A stretch of 64,000 bases of DNA from DATARH01 sp963778385 (GCA_963778385.1 CAVZUA010000015.1:1-64000), one strand, 5' to 3'; shown: positions 34,586 through 43,081, counted from the first letter of the stretch. Notes: generated by a model not told the origin, from the letters alone. Made by a program: numbers and translations.

Positions 34586-34956
34586 ATGCCGTCCTCCCCA
34601 GCCCCGATCGTGCTTTTTTTGAGCAATCGGTTTTCGAGGACGAGTTCGGCCACCACCTCCTTCAACGCGCCGGCCTCCCGGCGCAGATCCTTGACCTCAT
34701 CCGAGGTCGCTGCCCGTGCCGTGTCGCCGGCCAGGCGCTTCTTGCCAGCCTCGAGAAACTCCTTTGACCAGCGGTAATAGAGGTTCTGCACGATCCCCTC
34801 GCGCCGGCACAGCTCGGCGATGCTGTCCTCGCCGCGTAAGCCGGACAGCACGATGCGGATCTTCTCCTCCGCCGAAAACTGACGCCGGGTGGCCCGCCGG
34901 ATCTCCTTGATGACCTGCTCCGCCGGTTCCTTCACCGGCCCGGATTTCTGTCCCAT
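34582..34956 (-). CDS. IS3-family orfA (HTH_8-type), intact
   Basis: 124 residues with the helix-turn-helix RRQFSAEEKIRIVLSGLRGE...ELCRREGIVQNLYYRWSKEF and a C-terminal leucine-zipper-like coiled coil (DLRREAGALKEVVAELVLENRLLKK). It is the DNA-binding partner of orfB. Confidence 0.92.
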   Translation of the reverse strand: MGQKSGPVKEPAEQVIKEIRRATRRQFSAEEKIRIVLSGLRGEDSIAELCRREGIVQNLYYRWSKEFLEAGKKRLAGDTARAATSDEVKDLRREAGALKEVVAELVLENRLLKKSTIGAGEDGI

Positions 34957-35042
34957 CTTCGCTCCCTCAATGGCTACGATGGGCCAGAAATCCTCCCTTC
35001 CTCAACTCAGCCGTTCTGTCTCAAAGGTGCTGATGCCGGACA

Positions 35043-35625
35043 TTCCGGCCACACAGGCGGTTGCGGCAAAAGGAGACAAACCGCACCGTCCTCATGGCTT
35101 GGCTCAGTCGGCGCACCCTGCGAAAGCGTCGGAGCCACCGGAAGTCATCCCGCTGGATTGAGCGCGGCACGTCGGTGCGCCGAACTTGCGGCGAACCCAA
35201 TGCCCGCCAGGCGCATTACACGCACGCAAACGCCGCCAGCATTCCTAACACCGGCCCCGGCCTTCCGCGGTTGCTCGGCTCCAGCGGGTTCCGATTCAAA
35301 CGCCCGTTCGCGGCCCCCGAAGCAGACGCTCGGCATCAATTCTGCGGATCTCGCATGATGCCCTCTCCGGATCTCGCCTGGCGATCGTTCGTTTCGGCCA
35401 CCCGGCGGCGAGGGCGGGTACGCGCTGGAGTTCGACTCCCAGCACCTTCGACGCTTACCGGATCAGATAACTATCCTGGGCAAAGTCGAGTACGAGCCGC
35501 AGAAGCACGATGCCTTCATGGATGATGTGCTGCGGTCCGTCATCCAGTTCTTTCGCGACGGGGTCCAGAACAATCGGGCTCCTTCGATGGAGCAGTGGAC
35601 CGAGGAGTTTTTGCGTTATTGGGCC
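35043..35625 (+). repeat. 583-bp direct repeat, right copy
   Basis: Same length and order as 32947-33529, with one mismatch. It starts at the base after the IS3 end, inside what is codon 103 of the LysM gene. Confidence 0.95.
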
Positions 35626-35949
35626 AACCTCCTCGCTCTACTGGTGTGCTTCGTTAAGCACCCAAAATTCTCGGGTGAGCGGGAATGGCGTCTTGTCTAC
35701 CATCTCCAAGACGAGGCGATGCCCCGGATGCGGTATTTGCAGCGGAGTTTGATGATGACCCGCCATGCCCCTATGCGGCTGATGATGTGCGACGACAAAC
35801 CGTGCCTACCCTTGAAAGGCATCGTCGTCGGGCCGTCTCGGCGCAAGGAAGTGTCGAAGATTTCGGTGGCCGATCTCTTGCGGACTCACGGCTACTCGAA
35901 CCAGGGCGTGCCAGTGACTCTGACCGACATTCCTTACCGAACGGCCTGA
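35359..35949 (+). pseudogene. DUF2971 protein, 5'-truncated
   Basis: The frame reads GGEGGYALEFD, KVEYEPQKHDAF, VIQFFRDG, then LVCFVKHPKFSGEREWRLVYH, LPLKGIVVGPSRRKE and VPVTLTDIPYRTA. These match the C-terminal two thirds of DUF2971 proteins (gYaLeF..., KHpaF..EqEwRlv, vvvGP...). A stop codon at 35356 precedes the frame and the family N-terminus is absent in both repeat copies, so the gene was already truncated before the IS event. DUF2971 is uncharacterised and frequent in accessory islands. Confidence 0.7.
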
Positions 35950-35991
35950 TCCGGCTCCCATCAAAAAGATTTCCGTTGATACCGTGAGTGC

Positions 35992-36861
35992 CTATAGCCG
36001 ACGCAATGAGTATGCGTCGCCCTCGTCCTCTGGAACGTACTCTTTATCCGCGCCGAGGATGCCATGCGGCAACCGGACGGTCGCCAAGGGGTTATGCACG
36101 ACGGCCAACGGCAATCCGCCGTGCAGCATGTGAGCCCGGCCACAACCAAGCACGGCGCTCACGTTCGAGTAGGTCGGATCGAAAAAGCTATCGGTCGGTA
36201 CGGGCGCGCCGTTCGGCTTCTCGATCGTATAACGAGCAGTATGGTAGGCGTCGCCGATGACTCTGCCGTCATTCCGGTTGACCTGAACGGCGAGCGGACC
36301 AACCGGGAACACTGCCTCCACCGCGAAGGGCATCTGAGTGATGCCATTGTCTTGGTAGCCGCCCGTGGTGCGGCATCCGTTGATAGCGATCACGGTGGAG
36401 TCCGTCGCTAGGATTACAGCGTCGTCTACATACCGCTGAAGTTTGGCGCGCTTATCGCGAAGCGCTGATGTCCATCGCAGCAGAATTTCCTCATGTGGGA
36501 ACGATCCCGATTTGAACTCTCCAGGTTCGGGCGGTCGCAAATAGTCGGGCGGTATACCTTCGGGAGATGCGACTATTGCCTCGATCCAGATCGTCTGCCC
36601 CTCGTGGACGATCGCAAAGTCAGGCCCGCGCTGGCCCGCCCTTCTCACATTCCCTCGGTGAAATTCGTATCCGAGGGAACGCAGATGCCGATAAAGCATC
36701 GCCTCCCAGATATGCGCATATAGCCCCCTGTCTCCTGTGGTGATTTCCGTAGAGACATGCGGCGGCGCTAATCCCGATCCGAGGTACTCTTCAATCAAGT
36801 GTATGTAGTGTTGCGAGAACTTTGGGTCCGGGAAGCGCGCTCGCAAAAAATCGGCATCCAC
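35992..36861 (-). CDS. Hypothetical protein with PD-(D/E)XK nuclease-like features
   Basis: 289 residues from GTG 36861 (GGAGG 9 bases upstream; GTG 36870 is also in frame). No named family is recognised. The pattern E(AMLYRHLRSLGYEF)-GPDFAI-WIEAIVAS (about residues 55-105), followed by a lysine helix DKRAKLQRY and the beta-strand VIAINGC, is that of a PD-(D/E)XK fold with the motif variant D...ExA. This is inference. The gene is convergent with the DUF2971 remnant, and its insertion cut off the upstream phosphatase gene, so it was acquired. Confidence 0.6.
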   Translation of the reverse strand: MDADFLRARFPDPKFSQHYIHLIEEYLGSGLAPPHVSTEITTGDRGLYAHIWEAMLYRHLRSLGYEFHRGNVRRAGQRGPDFAIVHEGQTIWIEAIVASPEGIPPDYLRPPEPGEFKSGSFPHEEILLRWTSALRDKRAKLQRYVDDAVILATDSTVIAINGCRTTGGYQDNGITQMPFAVEAVFPVGPLAVQVNRNDGRVIGDAYHTARYTIEKPNGAPVPTDSFFDPTYSNVSAVLGCGRAHMLHGGLPLAVVHNPLATVRLPHGILGADKEYVPEDEGDAYSLRRL

Positions 36862-36877
36862 AGCGATCACCTCCGAA

Positions 36878-37024
36878 TGACTCGTGGGTGTGCAGCGCGA
36901 GGTTCACGACATGCCGGACGCCAAGTGCTTCGATGTCGGCGAGTTGCGGTTCGGTCGGCTGGCCGGATGTGGTGACCCGGTCGTCGAGCCGCCGCCAGTT
37001 GTAGATCGTTTCCGGGTCGGCCAT
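36878..37024 (-). pseudogene. Dual-specificity-type phosphatase, 3'-truncated
   Basis: 49 residues match the N-terminus of DUF442/tyrosine-phosphatase-like proteins (YNWRRLDDRVTTSGQPTEPQL, ALGVRHVVNLALHTHE). The reading then enters the leader of the downstream gene. The catalytic C-x5-R loop, which would follow, is gone. Its ATG overlaps the HAD-hydrolase stop (TGATG), so the pair was an operon before the cut. Confidence 0.75.
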
Positions 37025-37698
37025 CAGGCACCCTCACGGCCAAGAAGAGGTATCAAGGATTGGATGTCCGAGAAGATATGATCCGGGGCCGGCACGCTCG
37101 GGTCGAGGTCAATACCGCGCCGGTTAATCCAACACACGGTCAGACCGAGCGGCTTGCCGCCAACCATGTCGGTGAACTGTGATTGGCCAGAGTGGAGGAT
37201 TTCCGGCATTTCGACGCCCGAGTTCGCGATGAGGTATCGAAACAGCGTACCGTCAGGCTTGTAGCCACGCGCCCGCTCGGCCGTGCAAACCAGATCGAAT
37301 TCCCGATGAAGCGGGGTGGCCTGGAGAAGATCATCGTCGATGTTCGATACGACGGCCAGCCGGTAGTTGCCCGCCAGCTTCTCCAGCGTCGGCAGCACGT
37401 CCGGGTATAGCTGCATCTCCGAGAATAGGTCGAAGTACCGCTCGATCAGGTCGGCTCTGCCGCCTGCGATGCCGAAACTCTCGAACGCTTCTTCGAGCGA
37501 AAGCTCGCCGATTTCCCGGTAGCTGCGGTAGGGCTCCCGGTAATGGACGATGTTACGACCCTCCCAGAATTGGTAGATCGCGAGCGCGTCGACGTTTGGA
37601 GCGCCTGCATCCTCCAGGATGAGCCGAAACGCCTTCGCGTTTGTGGGCGGCGTGTTGACTAGGGTGCCGTAAACATCGAACGACAGCAGCTTAAACAT
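37024..37698 (-). CDS. HAD-superfamily hydrolase (haloacid dehalogenase type II-like)
   Basis: 224 residues with all HAD motifs: nucleophile Asp in LLSFDVYGTLVNT (about residue 8), motif II VVSNIDDDL, motif III Lys in RGYKPDGTLFRYL, and a motif IV equivalent around HSGQSQFTDMVGGKPLGL. The helical cap lies between motifs I and II. The substrate is unknown (2-haloacid or phosphate ester). A start 15 bp upstream (37713) is possible. Confidence 0.88.
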   Translation of the reverse strand: MFKLLSFDVYGTLVNTPPTNAKAFRLILEDAGAPNVDALAIYQFWEGRNIVHYREPYRSYREIGELSLEEAFESFGIAGGRADLIERYFDLFSEMQLYPDVLPTLEKLAGNYRLAVVSNIDDDLLQATPLHREFDLVCTAERARGYKPDGTLFRYLIANSGVEMPEILHSGQSQFTDMVGGKPLGLTVCWINRRGIDLDPSVPAPDHIFSDIQSLIPLLGREGA

Positions 37699-37840
37699 GC
37701 GCGATCTCTGCATCGTGGGGTTTCACACCTTACCCTTCAGACGCCGAAGCCGGTGAAAATCCGACGATCTGCACAGACCTCCTCGTGATGCCGATCTGAC
37801 CGGCGCGATCCTGCGGCTGGTCGAGTAGACCGCCCCTGCA

Positions 37841-38023
37841 CTAATTCCGGTGACGCTGAACCAGCCGTTTGTCGTCCCAGACCTCAAAACCGCTCCCCAA
37901 ATGGGGCAGGACGTTCAGCCGATGCGCGGCCTCTATCGCGGCGTCATCATCGTCGTGCTCGACTTGACGGGTCGCATAGACGTTGTCGCCGTGATCGAGC
38001 AAGTGCACGCGGTAGAGGGCCAT
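37841..38023 (-). CDS. Small conserved hypothetical protein (60 residues)
   Basis: ALYRVHLLDHGDNVYATRQVEHDDDDAAIEAAHRLNV... is a compact acidic/basic alpha-beta pattern that I recognise as a recurrent uncharacterised alphaproteobacterial small protein. It has no domain name, no membrane segment and no cysteine. The function is unknown. Confidence 0.6.
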   Translation of the reverse strand: MALYRVHLLDHGDNVYATRQVEHDDDDAAIEAAHRLNVLPHLGSGFEVWDDKRLVQRHRN

Positions 38024-38240
38024 TCATCGTGCTAACACCGCACAGCCGGATTTTAACTGATCTAAATCAGGTGAAGCGCACTCAATGACGGCGTCGCCGT
38101 TCGAGGTTGGGTGATACCTCTTGCTCGGCCCGTAGGAGTTCCGTGATTGGAATATCGATCAGCATGAGTTCCTGCGCGGCTTTTGCGGAATTCCGGAAAC
38201 GACCGAAAGCAGTTCCCGCTGACACTAAGGAACAGACGCT

Positions 38241-38283
38241 ATGTATAACATGATGAACGGCGGAACGATGTGGGGTATGGGGT
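38241..38283 (+). pseudogene. Start of a small hydrophobic protein, interrupted by IS3 fragment
   Basis: AAGGA is followed by ATG 38241 and the methionine/glycine-rich start YNMMNGGTMWGMG. Intact relatives I know of continue into a single membrane helix. The IS3 terminus begins at 38284 and the rest is missing. Confidence 0.5.
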
Positions 38284-38540
38284 TGTCCGGCATCAGCGCC
38301 TATGAGACAGATCGGACGAGTTGAGGAAGGGAGGATTTCTGGCCCATCGTAGCCATTAAAGGAGCGAAGATGGGACAGAAATCCGGGCCGGTGAAGGAAC
38401 CGGCGGAGCAGGTCATCAAGGAGATCCGCCGCGCCACCCGGCGGCAGTTTTCAGCGGAGGAGAAGATCCGCATCGTGCTGTCCGGCTTGCGCGGCGAGGA
38501 CAGCATCGCCGAGCTGTGCCGGCGCGAGGGGATCGTGCAT
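38284..38540 (+). mobile_element. Truncated copy of the IS3 element (orfA end only)
   Basis: Begins at the same terminus as the complete copy (TGTCCGGCATCAG...) and carries the first 57 codons of orfA from ATG 38370. Identity with 34956-34790 ends at GATCGTGCA near 38540. The orientation is opposite to the complete copy. The rest of the element and its other end are absent. Confidence 0.88.
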
Positions 38541-38804
38541 CCCCACTATGTCTAATAAAATCAATTATATAGATGATCTGTTTCGCGCCTCCCCACCAAT
38601 TCCCCCACCATCGCGATTAGCGACCCGACGGCGGGCGCGCGATCAGGATCGTCGATCTGCGCCGCCGGCTCGACAGCGAGGCGAGAACCGCCGCAAACTG
38701 ACCGCGCTGCTGACCGATCAGCGCCCGGCCCGGCGGTCGTGGTGGCCATGGGCGCGTTACGGAAAAACGTAGTCGCACGCTGCGACTACGGCTATCTGTA
38801 ACGC

Positions 38805-39020
38805 ATGCGTGCCTGCATGGAGTGCGGCGAGAACGCCTTTAACGGGTCCATGGGCCTATGCCAGGCCTGTTACGCCCGTGCGCTGCGCCGCCACCATCGT
38901 CATAAACGACTCGTCTGCCGGGGGTGTGGCGGCGTGTTCATCGCGACCCGGCCCGACGCGCAATGGTGCTCCCCGGCCTGCCGGCAGCGGGCTTACCGCC
39001 AGCGGAGCATTGTCCGATAA
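38805..39020 (+). CDS. Small zinc-ribbon protein (71 residues)
   Basis: Three cysteine pairs are visible: C-x2-C (ACMEC), C-x2-C (LCQAC), C-x2-C (VCRGC) and WCSPACRQRAYRQR at the end. The last block is a recurrent zinc-binding/basic motif of small accessory and phage-associated proteins. It probably binds nucleic acid or a protein partner. No ribosome-binding site is seen; ATG 38817 is an alternative start. Confidence 0.6.
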   Translation: MRACMECGENAFNGSMGLCQACYARALRRHHRHKRLVCRGCGGVFIATRPDAQWCSPACRQRAYRQRSIVR

Positions 39021-39515
39021 CCAGCGTTTCTGGGAAGGCGGCGCGGGTTAACCGCCGCTTACGCCCAAGTTTGCCGTTGGGTTCGGATCGTGACCGCGCG
39101 GCGTCGGCGATGGGGTCAGGACTTACCACAATAAAAGCAGGACCGCCCAAGCCAAGAAGACGGTCCAAACTCCTTGCACACCCAAAACCGCAACGGCGAG
39201 GACCAAGGGTATCAGCCGATCCAGCCTGGATTTGCTTGCGGCGGCGATCTGTACGGCCATAGGGGAACCTGCGAAACGTTCTGCGGGCACATTGCCTTGT
39301 TGACGTGACAGGTCACGTCACGGATCACGGGCAAGTTAACGCGGGACCCAGCTCCTCGGTTTTCCACTAGCGGAAGAATTCGGTTGGTGCGCTAAACTGT
39401 CGCAGGCGATGGCTTCCCCCACCATGGCCGGCAGGGAGGCGCTTGGCGTTGCGTTTGATCATCGCGTGCCGCCTGACCTGTCGTTTTCAACCTTCTGGGT
39501 GAGGGGGCGCATAAG
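39021..39515. other. Intergenic region holding a perfect palindrome
   Basis: About 495 bp without a supported gene. It contains the 20-bp palindrome described separately (39301-39320). Confidence 0.4.
39301..39320. promoter_or_regulatory. Palindromic operator-like site
   Basis: TGACGTGACAGGTCACGTCA has perfect 9-bp arms around a 2-bp centre. It lies about 195 bp upstream of the small membrane protein gene. The form is that of a dimeric transcription-factor site; no factor can be named. Confidence 0.4.
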
Positions 39516-39647
39516 ATGGCCGACACAACATCATCTTTCATACTTGCTCCACGGCTAGCCCTGCCGCTGGTCGCGACGCTCAGTATTGCTTCATGGATTG
39601 CGGTAATCGGTATCGTTTGGGGCATCAGCTATCTGGGCAGCGGTTAA
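39516..39647 (+). CDS. Small single-span membrane protein (43 residues)
   Basis: ADTTSSFILAPRLALPLV followed by ATLSIASWIAVIGIVWGIS gives a clean N-terminal polar start and one membrane helix, ending GSG. GAGGGGG lies 8-14 bases before ATG 39516. Short membrane proteins of this type are common but unassigned. Confidence 0.45.
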   Translation: MADTTSSFILAPRLALPLVATLSIASWIAVIGIVWGISYLGSG

Positions 39648-39716
39648 CGGCGCGAGTCTGCTCTTTTTATGGAAGAGCCTGCTGGCGGCGGCGTTCCCGC
39701 CGCCTCGGACGCCTGT

Positions 39717-39815
39717 CCGGCGAACGAGGGGAAGATGAGCGCCGCCCCTGCAGCTTCGGAACCGGTCGGCCCCCAGCGACGGCGCGGCTCGTCGGCGAAC
39801 GACAGCAGGTCGCGA
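39717..39815 (-). pseudogene. Fragment related to the hypothetical gene at 56224-56751
   Basis: DNA and translation (RRRWGPTGSEAAGAALIFPS against QPRWGPTGSEAAGVALVFPS) match the C-terminal third of the 175-residue gene at 56224. Flanks are unrelated. It is a dispersed fragment. Confidence 0.5.
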
Positions 39816-39920
39816 CTTCGGAGCGAGCAAAAAGGGACGAGGGGCGTGCTCGACAAGCCAAGCGGAGCGCTACAGAGGTCGCCAGAAGGCCGGAACGGCG
39901 TCGGGGTTGGTTTTGCGTGA

Positions 39921-39981
39921 CTACCTGCCTCAAAAGTCCCGGTCGTAATCATCGACAGCGAAAGACCGCTTTCGAAGCCGA
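39921..39981. repeat. Dispersed repeat A, uninterrupted copy
   Basis: 61 bp, matched at 48083-48143 with two differences. In this copy the sequence continues with related sequence (CAGCCTGGGAGATGTGAACC, to about 40018), giving the empty-site reference for the small element at 48144-48297. Confidence 0.8.
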
Positions 39982-40163
39982 CATCGGGCGTACAGCCTGG
40001 GAGATGTGAACCGCTCATGTTGCCCCGAAGCCGACCTCCACTCTCGAACGGCAAAGCCGGATGGGAAGAGGCGTTCCCAAATCTCCGGGCCTATGCGGCC
40101 AAGCTTCAACAGCGGACGTTCGCAAATGGGCCGCTAGGATCGCGGCAAAGCGGCGGGTCTGGC

Positions 40164-41705
40164 TCACGTCGTCTCGCCAGCAGCCAACCGCAAGCCCGAC
40201 AGGTAAAGCTCACGGTAGTCCGGGTTACGCCAGTGCGTGGCATTCGGTACAATCAGGGGTGTAATGGATCGTAATCGCTCTACGATCTTCGTCGCGTCGT
40301 TCGGCCGCCCCATAAGCGCATAGCAAGCCGCCAACATCCGATATGTAGGTACCCAATCAGGTTGTTCCTGCAACGAGCGCTGCAGCATTGCCACAGCATC
40401 GTCAAAACGTTGGGTGAAGAAGTAGCCCACTCCCACTCCCATAAGAGTACTGGCCGTGCGAGCGTGCGGGCTAAGCCGCAAGGAGCTTTCAAAATGGCTG
40501 ATCGCAAGCTGGGGTTGCCCAGCCCATAGCCTGAGCCACCCGCTCCAAGCCCACCCCCAAGCGAAGCTTGGGTTTAGCGTCAGCGCACGGTCAATTAATT
40601 GGAGTGCGGCGTCGATGTCCTCGCCAAAGTAAGCCAATACGTGCGCAGACCTACCCAGGGCACCCGGATCGTCACCTTTGAGCTGAATTGCCCGACGCGC
40701 CAGATTGATTCCCTCGCGCTGGTCTTCGTCAGGGTCTTTGCTCCAGCTACTGACGTGGAGCTGCATGTGGCAAAACGCTGCTGCTGCGAGAGCGGAGGCG
40801 TAATACGGATCGCGTTCGATCGCACGCCTGAGCAGGTCGAGTGCAGCAACGATCTCCCGCTCCGAAGGAAAATGGGCAATCGCTCGGAGGTAAAGATCAT
40901 ACGCGGTAAGATCGCTTGTCGGTCGATCTGCCGATCGACGGATCTCAGCGGCTTGCAACGCCGGTTCGATGATGCCGGCAACACTTTCGGCCACCTGGTC
41001 CTGCAAGTCGAATACGTCTTCCATTGAGCCGTCGAAGTGGTCGGCCCACAGATGCGCGGCGGTTTCGGCTTCGATCAACTGCGCGGTAATGCGCACCCGG
41101 TTGCCGGCCTTGCGCACCGAGCCTTCGAGGATATAGCGGACCCCCAACTCGCGGCCGATCCGCCGCACGTCGATCGTCTGGCCCTTGTAGAAGCAGCTCG
41201 AATTACGCGCGATCACGAACAGCGAGCGGACGCGTGATAGCGCCGTGATGATTTCCTCGACCATGCCATCGGCGAAGTACTCTTGCTCCGGGTCGCCGCT
41301 CAGATTGGCGAAAGGCAAGACCGCGATAGACGGCTTGTCGGGGAGCGGGAGGATCTGCGTGGTAGAAGGGACCACTCCGAAAGCGTCGGCCACACCAACC
41401 AGCCGATATCCACGGCCCGGCACCGTCACGATGTAACTATGACCTTCGCCATGCTCGTCGAGTGCTTTGCGCAGCGCCGAGACATGGACGTGGATGTTGC
41501 CCTCTTCGACGATACGGCCGGGCCACAGCCGTGCCATAAGCTCGTCCTTGCCGACGATCTCGCCTTTCGCGGCGGCCAGCGCGCAAAGGATGTCGAGGGC
41601 GCGGTGGTGCAGGCGCACCGGTACCTCGTCGCGCAGCAGTTCGCGCCGGCCGGGGTGGAACCGGAAGCGGCCGAAAGTGATCTCTTCGCTACCGATCGGA
41701 CTCAC
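40164..41705 (-). CDS. Winged-helix transcriptional regulator with TolB-like and TPR domains
   Basis: 513 residues. An OmpR/CadC-type winged helix (about 8-105: LHHRALDILCALAAAKGEIVGKDELMARLWPG...SALRKALDE, VPGRGYRLVG) is followed by the TolB-like block PSIAVLPFANLSGDPEQEYFADGMVEEIITALSR (about 128-165) with GRELGVRYILEGSVRK. Then come about six TPR-like helix pairs (e.g. DAALQLIDRALTLNPSFAWGW, DDAVAMLQRSLQEQPDW). No receiver or membrane segment is present. Such proteins are common in rhizobia-like bacteria, often fused to cyclases; targets are unknown. Confidence 0.88.
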   Translation of the reverse strand: MSPIGSEEITFGRFRFHPGRRELLRDEVPVRLHHRALDILCALAAAKGEIVGKDELMARLWPGRIVEEGNIHVHVSALRKALDEHGEGHSYIVTVPGRGYRLVGVADAFGVVPSTTQILPLPDKPSIAVLPFANLSGDPEQEYFADGMVEEIITALSRVRSLFVIARNSSCFYKGQTIDVRRIGRELGVRYILEGSVRKAGNRVRITAQLIEAETAAHLWADHFDGSMEDVFDLQDQVAESVAGIIEPALQAAEIRRSADRPTSDLTAYDLYLRAIAHFPSEREIVAALDLLRRAIERDPYYASALAAAAFCHMQLHVSSWSKDPDEDQREGINLARRAIQLKGDDPGALGRSAHVLAYFGEDIDAALQLIDRALTLNPSFAWGWAWSGWLRLWAGQPQLAISHFESSLRLSPHARTASTLMGVGVGYFFTQRFDDAVAMLQRSLQEQPDWVPTYRMLAACYALMGRPNDATKIVERLRSITPLIVPNATHWRNPDYRELYLSGLRLAAGETT

Positions 41706-41905
41706 CGAAACCCGCGCGACTCTAATTTTTTAGATCCTAAACAAAGACCTTAAGGCGGCGTCGCCAGTACCGTCCAGCACCTGAATTGGCCTTAGGTGCT
41801 GCTTGCCGTGCTGGCGACGCTCGGGGACCTTCGTTCGTCGCCTGCTGCTCCCTCCGGAGACGAGCGCCATCGCATTCGGCCGGTTCTTACGCTGGAGGGA
41901 TGGCG

Positions 41906-42706
41906 ATGAGCATCGCTTGGCTTATCGGGCTCGGAACAGTCTCCGGATTAGGTGCCGGACTGCTAGCGGGGCTGATCGGCATTGGTGGCGGTATCGTTGT
42001 CGTTCCCGTTGTTTATTTTGGGCTCCTGAACAGCGGTATCCCACAGGACGAGGCGGTGCATGTTGCAGTCGCGACATCTCTCGCCTCGATCTTGCCCGCG
42101 GCGGTCGTTTCTTTTTTGGCGCACCGCCGGGCCGGCAACACCGACTTCGCATTTTTACGCGACTGGGGGCCAGGCATCGCGATCGGCGTTGTTGCAGCCC
42201 AGTTTGCTGCTCCGCATGTGCGCGGCGGCTTTATGACCGCCATCTTTGCCGTAATGTGCCTCGTATTCGCCGTTCGCTTTGCTTTCCCGCAGCGCTTTCG
42301 AGCGATCGCGGAGCAGCCTCCTGACGGCAGATTTCGCCATATGGCGGGTGCGGTGATCGGGATTACGTCAGGGTTTGCCGGAATCGGCGGCGGCATCCTG
42401 ACCAACATCGTGATGACGCTGTCTGGACTGCCGATGCACAAGAGCATCGGCCGCGCCGCAGCCGCGGGCATCGTGGTCAGCATTCCCGCCACGCTCGCCG
42501 CCGCGCTAGCCTCCAAGTCGCATCATGCGTTCGAGGTGGGCAGCATCGATCTCACGATGTGGGCTTGTATCGCGCCTGCGCAGGCGGTCGCAGCGTGGTT
42601 CGGTGCGCGCTTGGCTCCACTCGTGTCCGCCGAGCATTTGAGCCGCATATTTGCGATCGCGCTGACGGTAACAGGGGTCACCATGTTGCATTCGAGCTTG
42701 GCCTAG
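41906..42706 (+). CDS. TauE/SafE-family sulfite/anion exporter
   Basis: 266 residues, nearly all hydrophobic, with about eight membrane helices. The two half-repeat signatures are GLGAGLLAGLIGIGGGIVVVPVVYFGLL and GAVIGITSGFAGIGGGILTNIVMTLSGLPMHKSIGRAAA. GGAGG lies 8 bases before ATG 41906; ATG 41900 is too close to it. Family members export sulfite, sulfonates or related anions. The substrate here is not known. Confidence 0.9.
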   Translation: MSIAWLIGLGTVSGLGAGLLAGLIGIGGGIVVVPVVYFGLLNSGIPQDEAVHVAVATSLASILPAAVVSFLAHRRAGNTDFAFLRDWGPGIAIGVVAAQFAAPHVRGGFMTAIFAVMCLVFAVRFAFPQRFRAIAEQPPDGRFRHMAGAVIGITSGFAGIGGGILTNIVMTLSGLPMHKSIGRAAAAGIVVSIPATLAAALASKSHHAFEVGSIDLTMWACIAPAQAVAAWFGARLAPLVSAEHLSRIFAIALTVTGVTMLHSSLA

Positions 42707-42709
42707 GCC

Positions 42710-43081
42710 GTGGCACTTTATCGGCTTCCTCGTGCCTGCTGCATGGTCGCGGTGGCGCTGTGCTGGGCTCCGCTGGCGGTGTCGACTGCAAGGGGAGAGG
42801 ACGGCACGCAGGACCGCATTGCGGCCGGTACTGTCGTGTGTTTCGATCGAGCGGCGGTGGACGACATCTTGGCGATCGTCCGCGATCCCGACGTAGAGGA
42901 GCCCGCACGCCGGCTAACGCTGATCCTGTCGTCTGGTGAGTGCAGTAATCTTTTAGTTGGGGAGCCTTACGAGGCGGTAGAGGTCGAAAAGTCTGGCATT
43001 GTCAAAGTCAGGGTGCGCGGGTTCTCAAAGGCATATTTGGTGTCGCTGACAGCGAACCGCGAAGACATATCGACCCCCTGA
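42710..43081 (+). CDS. Small secreted hypothetical protein
   Basis: GTG 42710 is 3 bases after the exporter stop. 123 residues with a signal peptide (CCMVAVALCWAPLAVSTARG) and a mature domain of about 95 residues (AGTVVCFDRAAVDDILAIV...SGECSNLLVGEPYEAVEVEKSG). Two cysteines, in the CFD and ECSN contexts, could form a disulfide. No family is recognised; it is likely co-transcribed with the exporter. Confidence 0.6.
   Translation: MALYRLPRACCMVAVALCWAPLAVSTARGEDGTQDRIAAGTVVCFDRAAVDDILAIVRDPDVEEPARRLTLILSSGECSNLLVGEPYEAVEVEKSGIVKVRVRGFSKAYLVSLTANREDISTP

Larger units (their letters stand above)
33530..35042 (-). mobile_element. Complete IS3-family element, 1513 bp
   Basis: The ends are TGTCCGTCGTCAG... 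(33530) and ...CTGATGCCGGACA (35042), imperfect inverted repeats over about 50 bp with TG/CA termini. Two overlapping minus-strand genes fill it. The element is flanked not by a 3-4 bp target duplication but by two 583-bp copies of the neighbouring sequence. A truncated second copy of its orfA end is at 38284-38540. Confidence 0.92.

Noticed and set aside
35400..35460. tRNA-like GGAGTTCGACTCCC motif
   Set aside because: No acceptor, D or anticodon arms around it; it is inside the DUF2971 reading frame and is present in both repeat copies.
37024..38240. Toxin-antitoxin reading of the HAD, phosphatase and 60-residue genes
   Set aside because: The HAD and phosphatase genes have clear enzyme signatures and the 60-residue protein is separate (143 bp away) and of a common non-toxin type.
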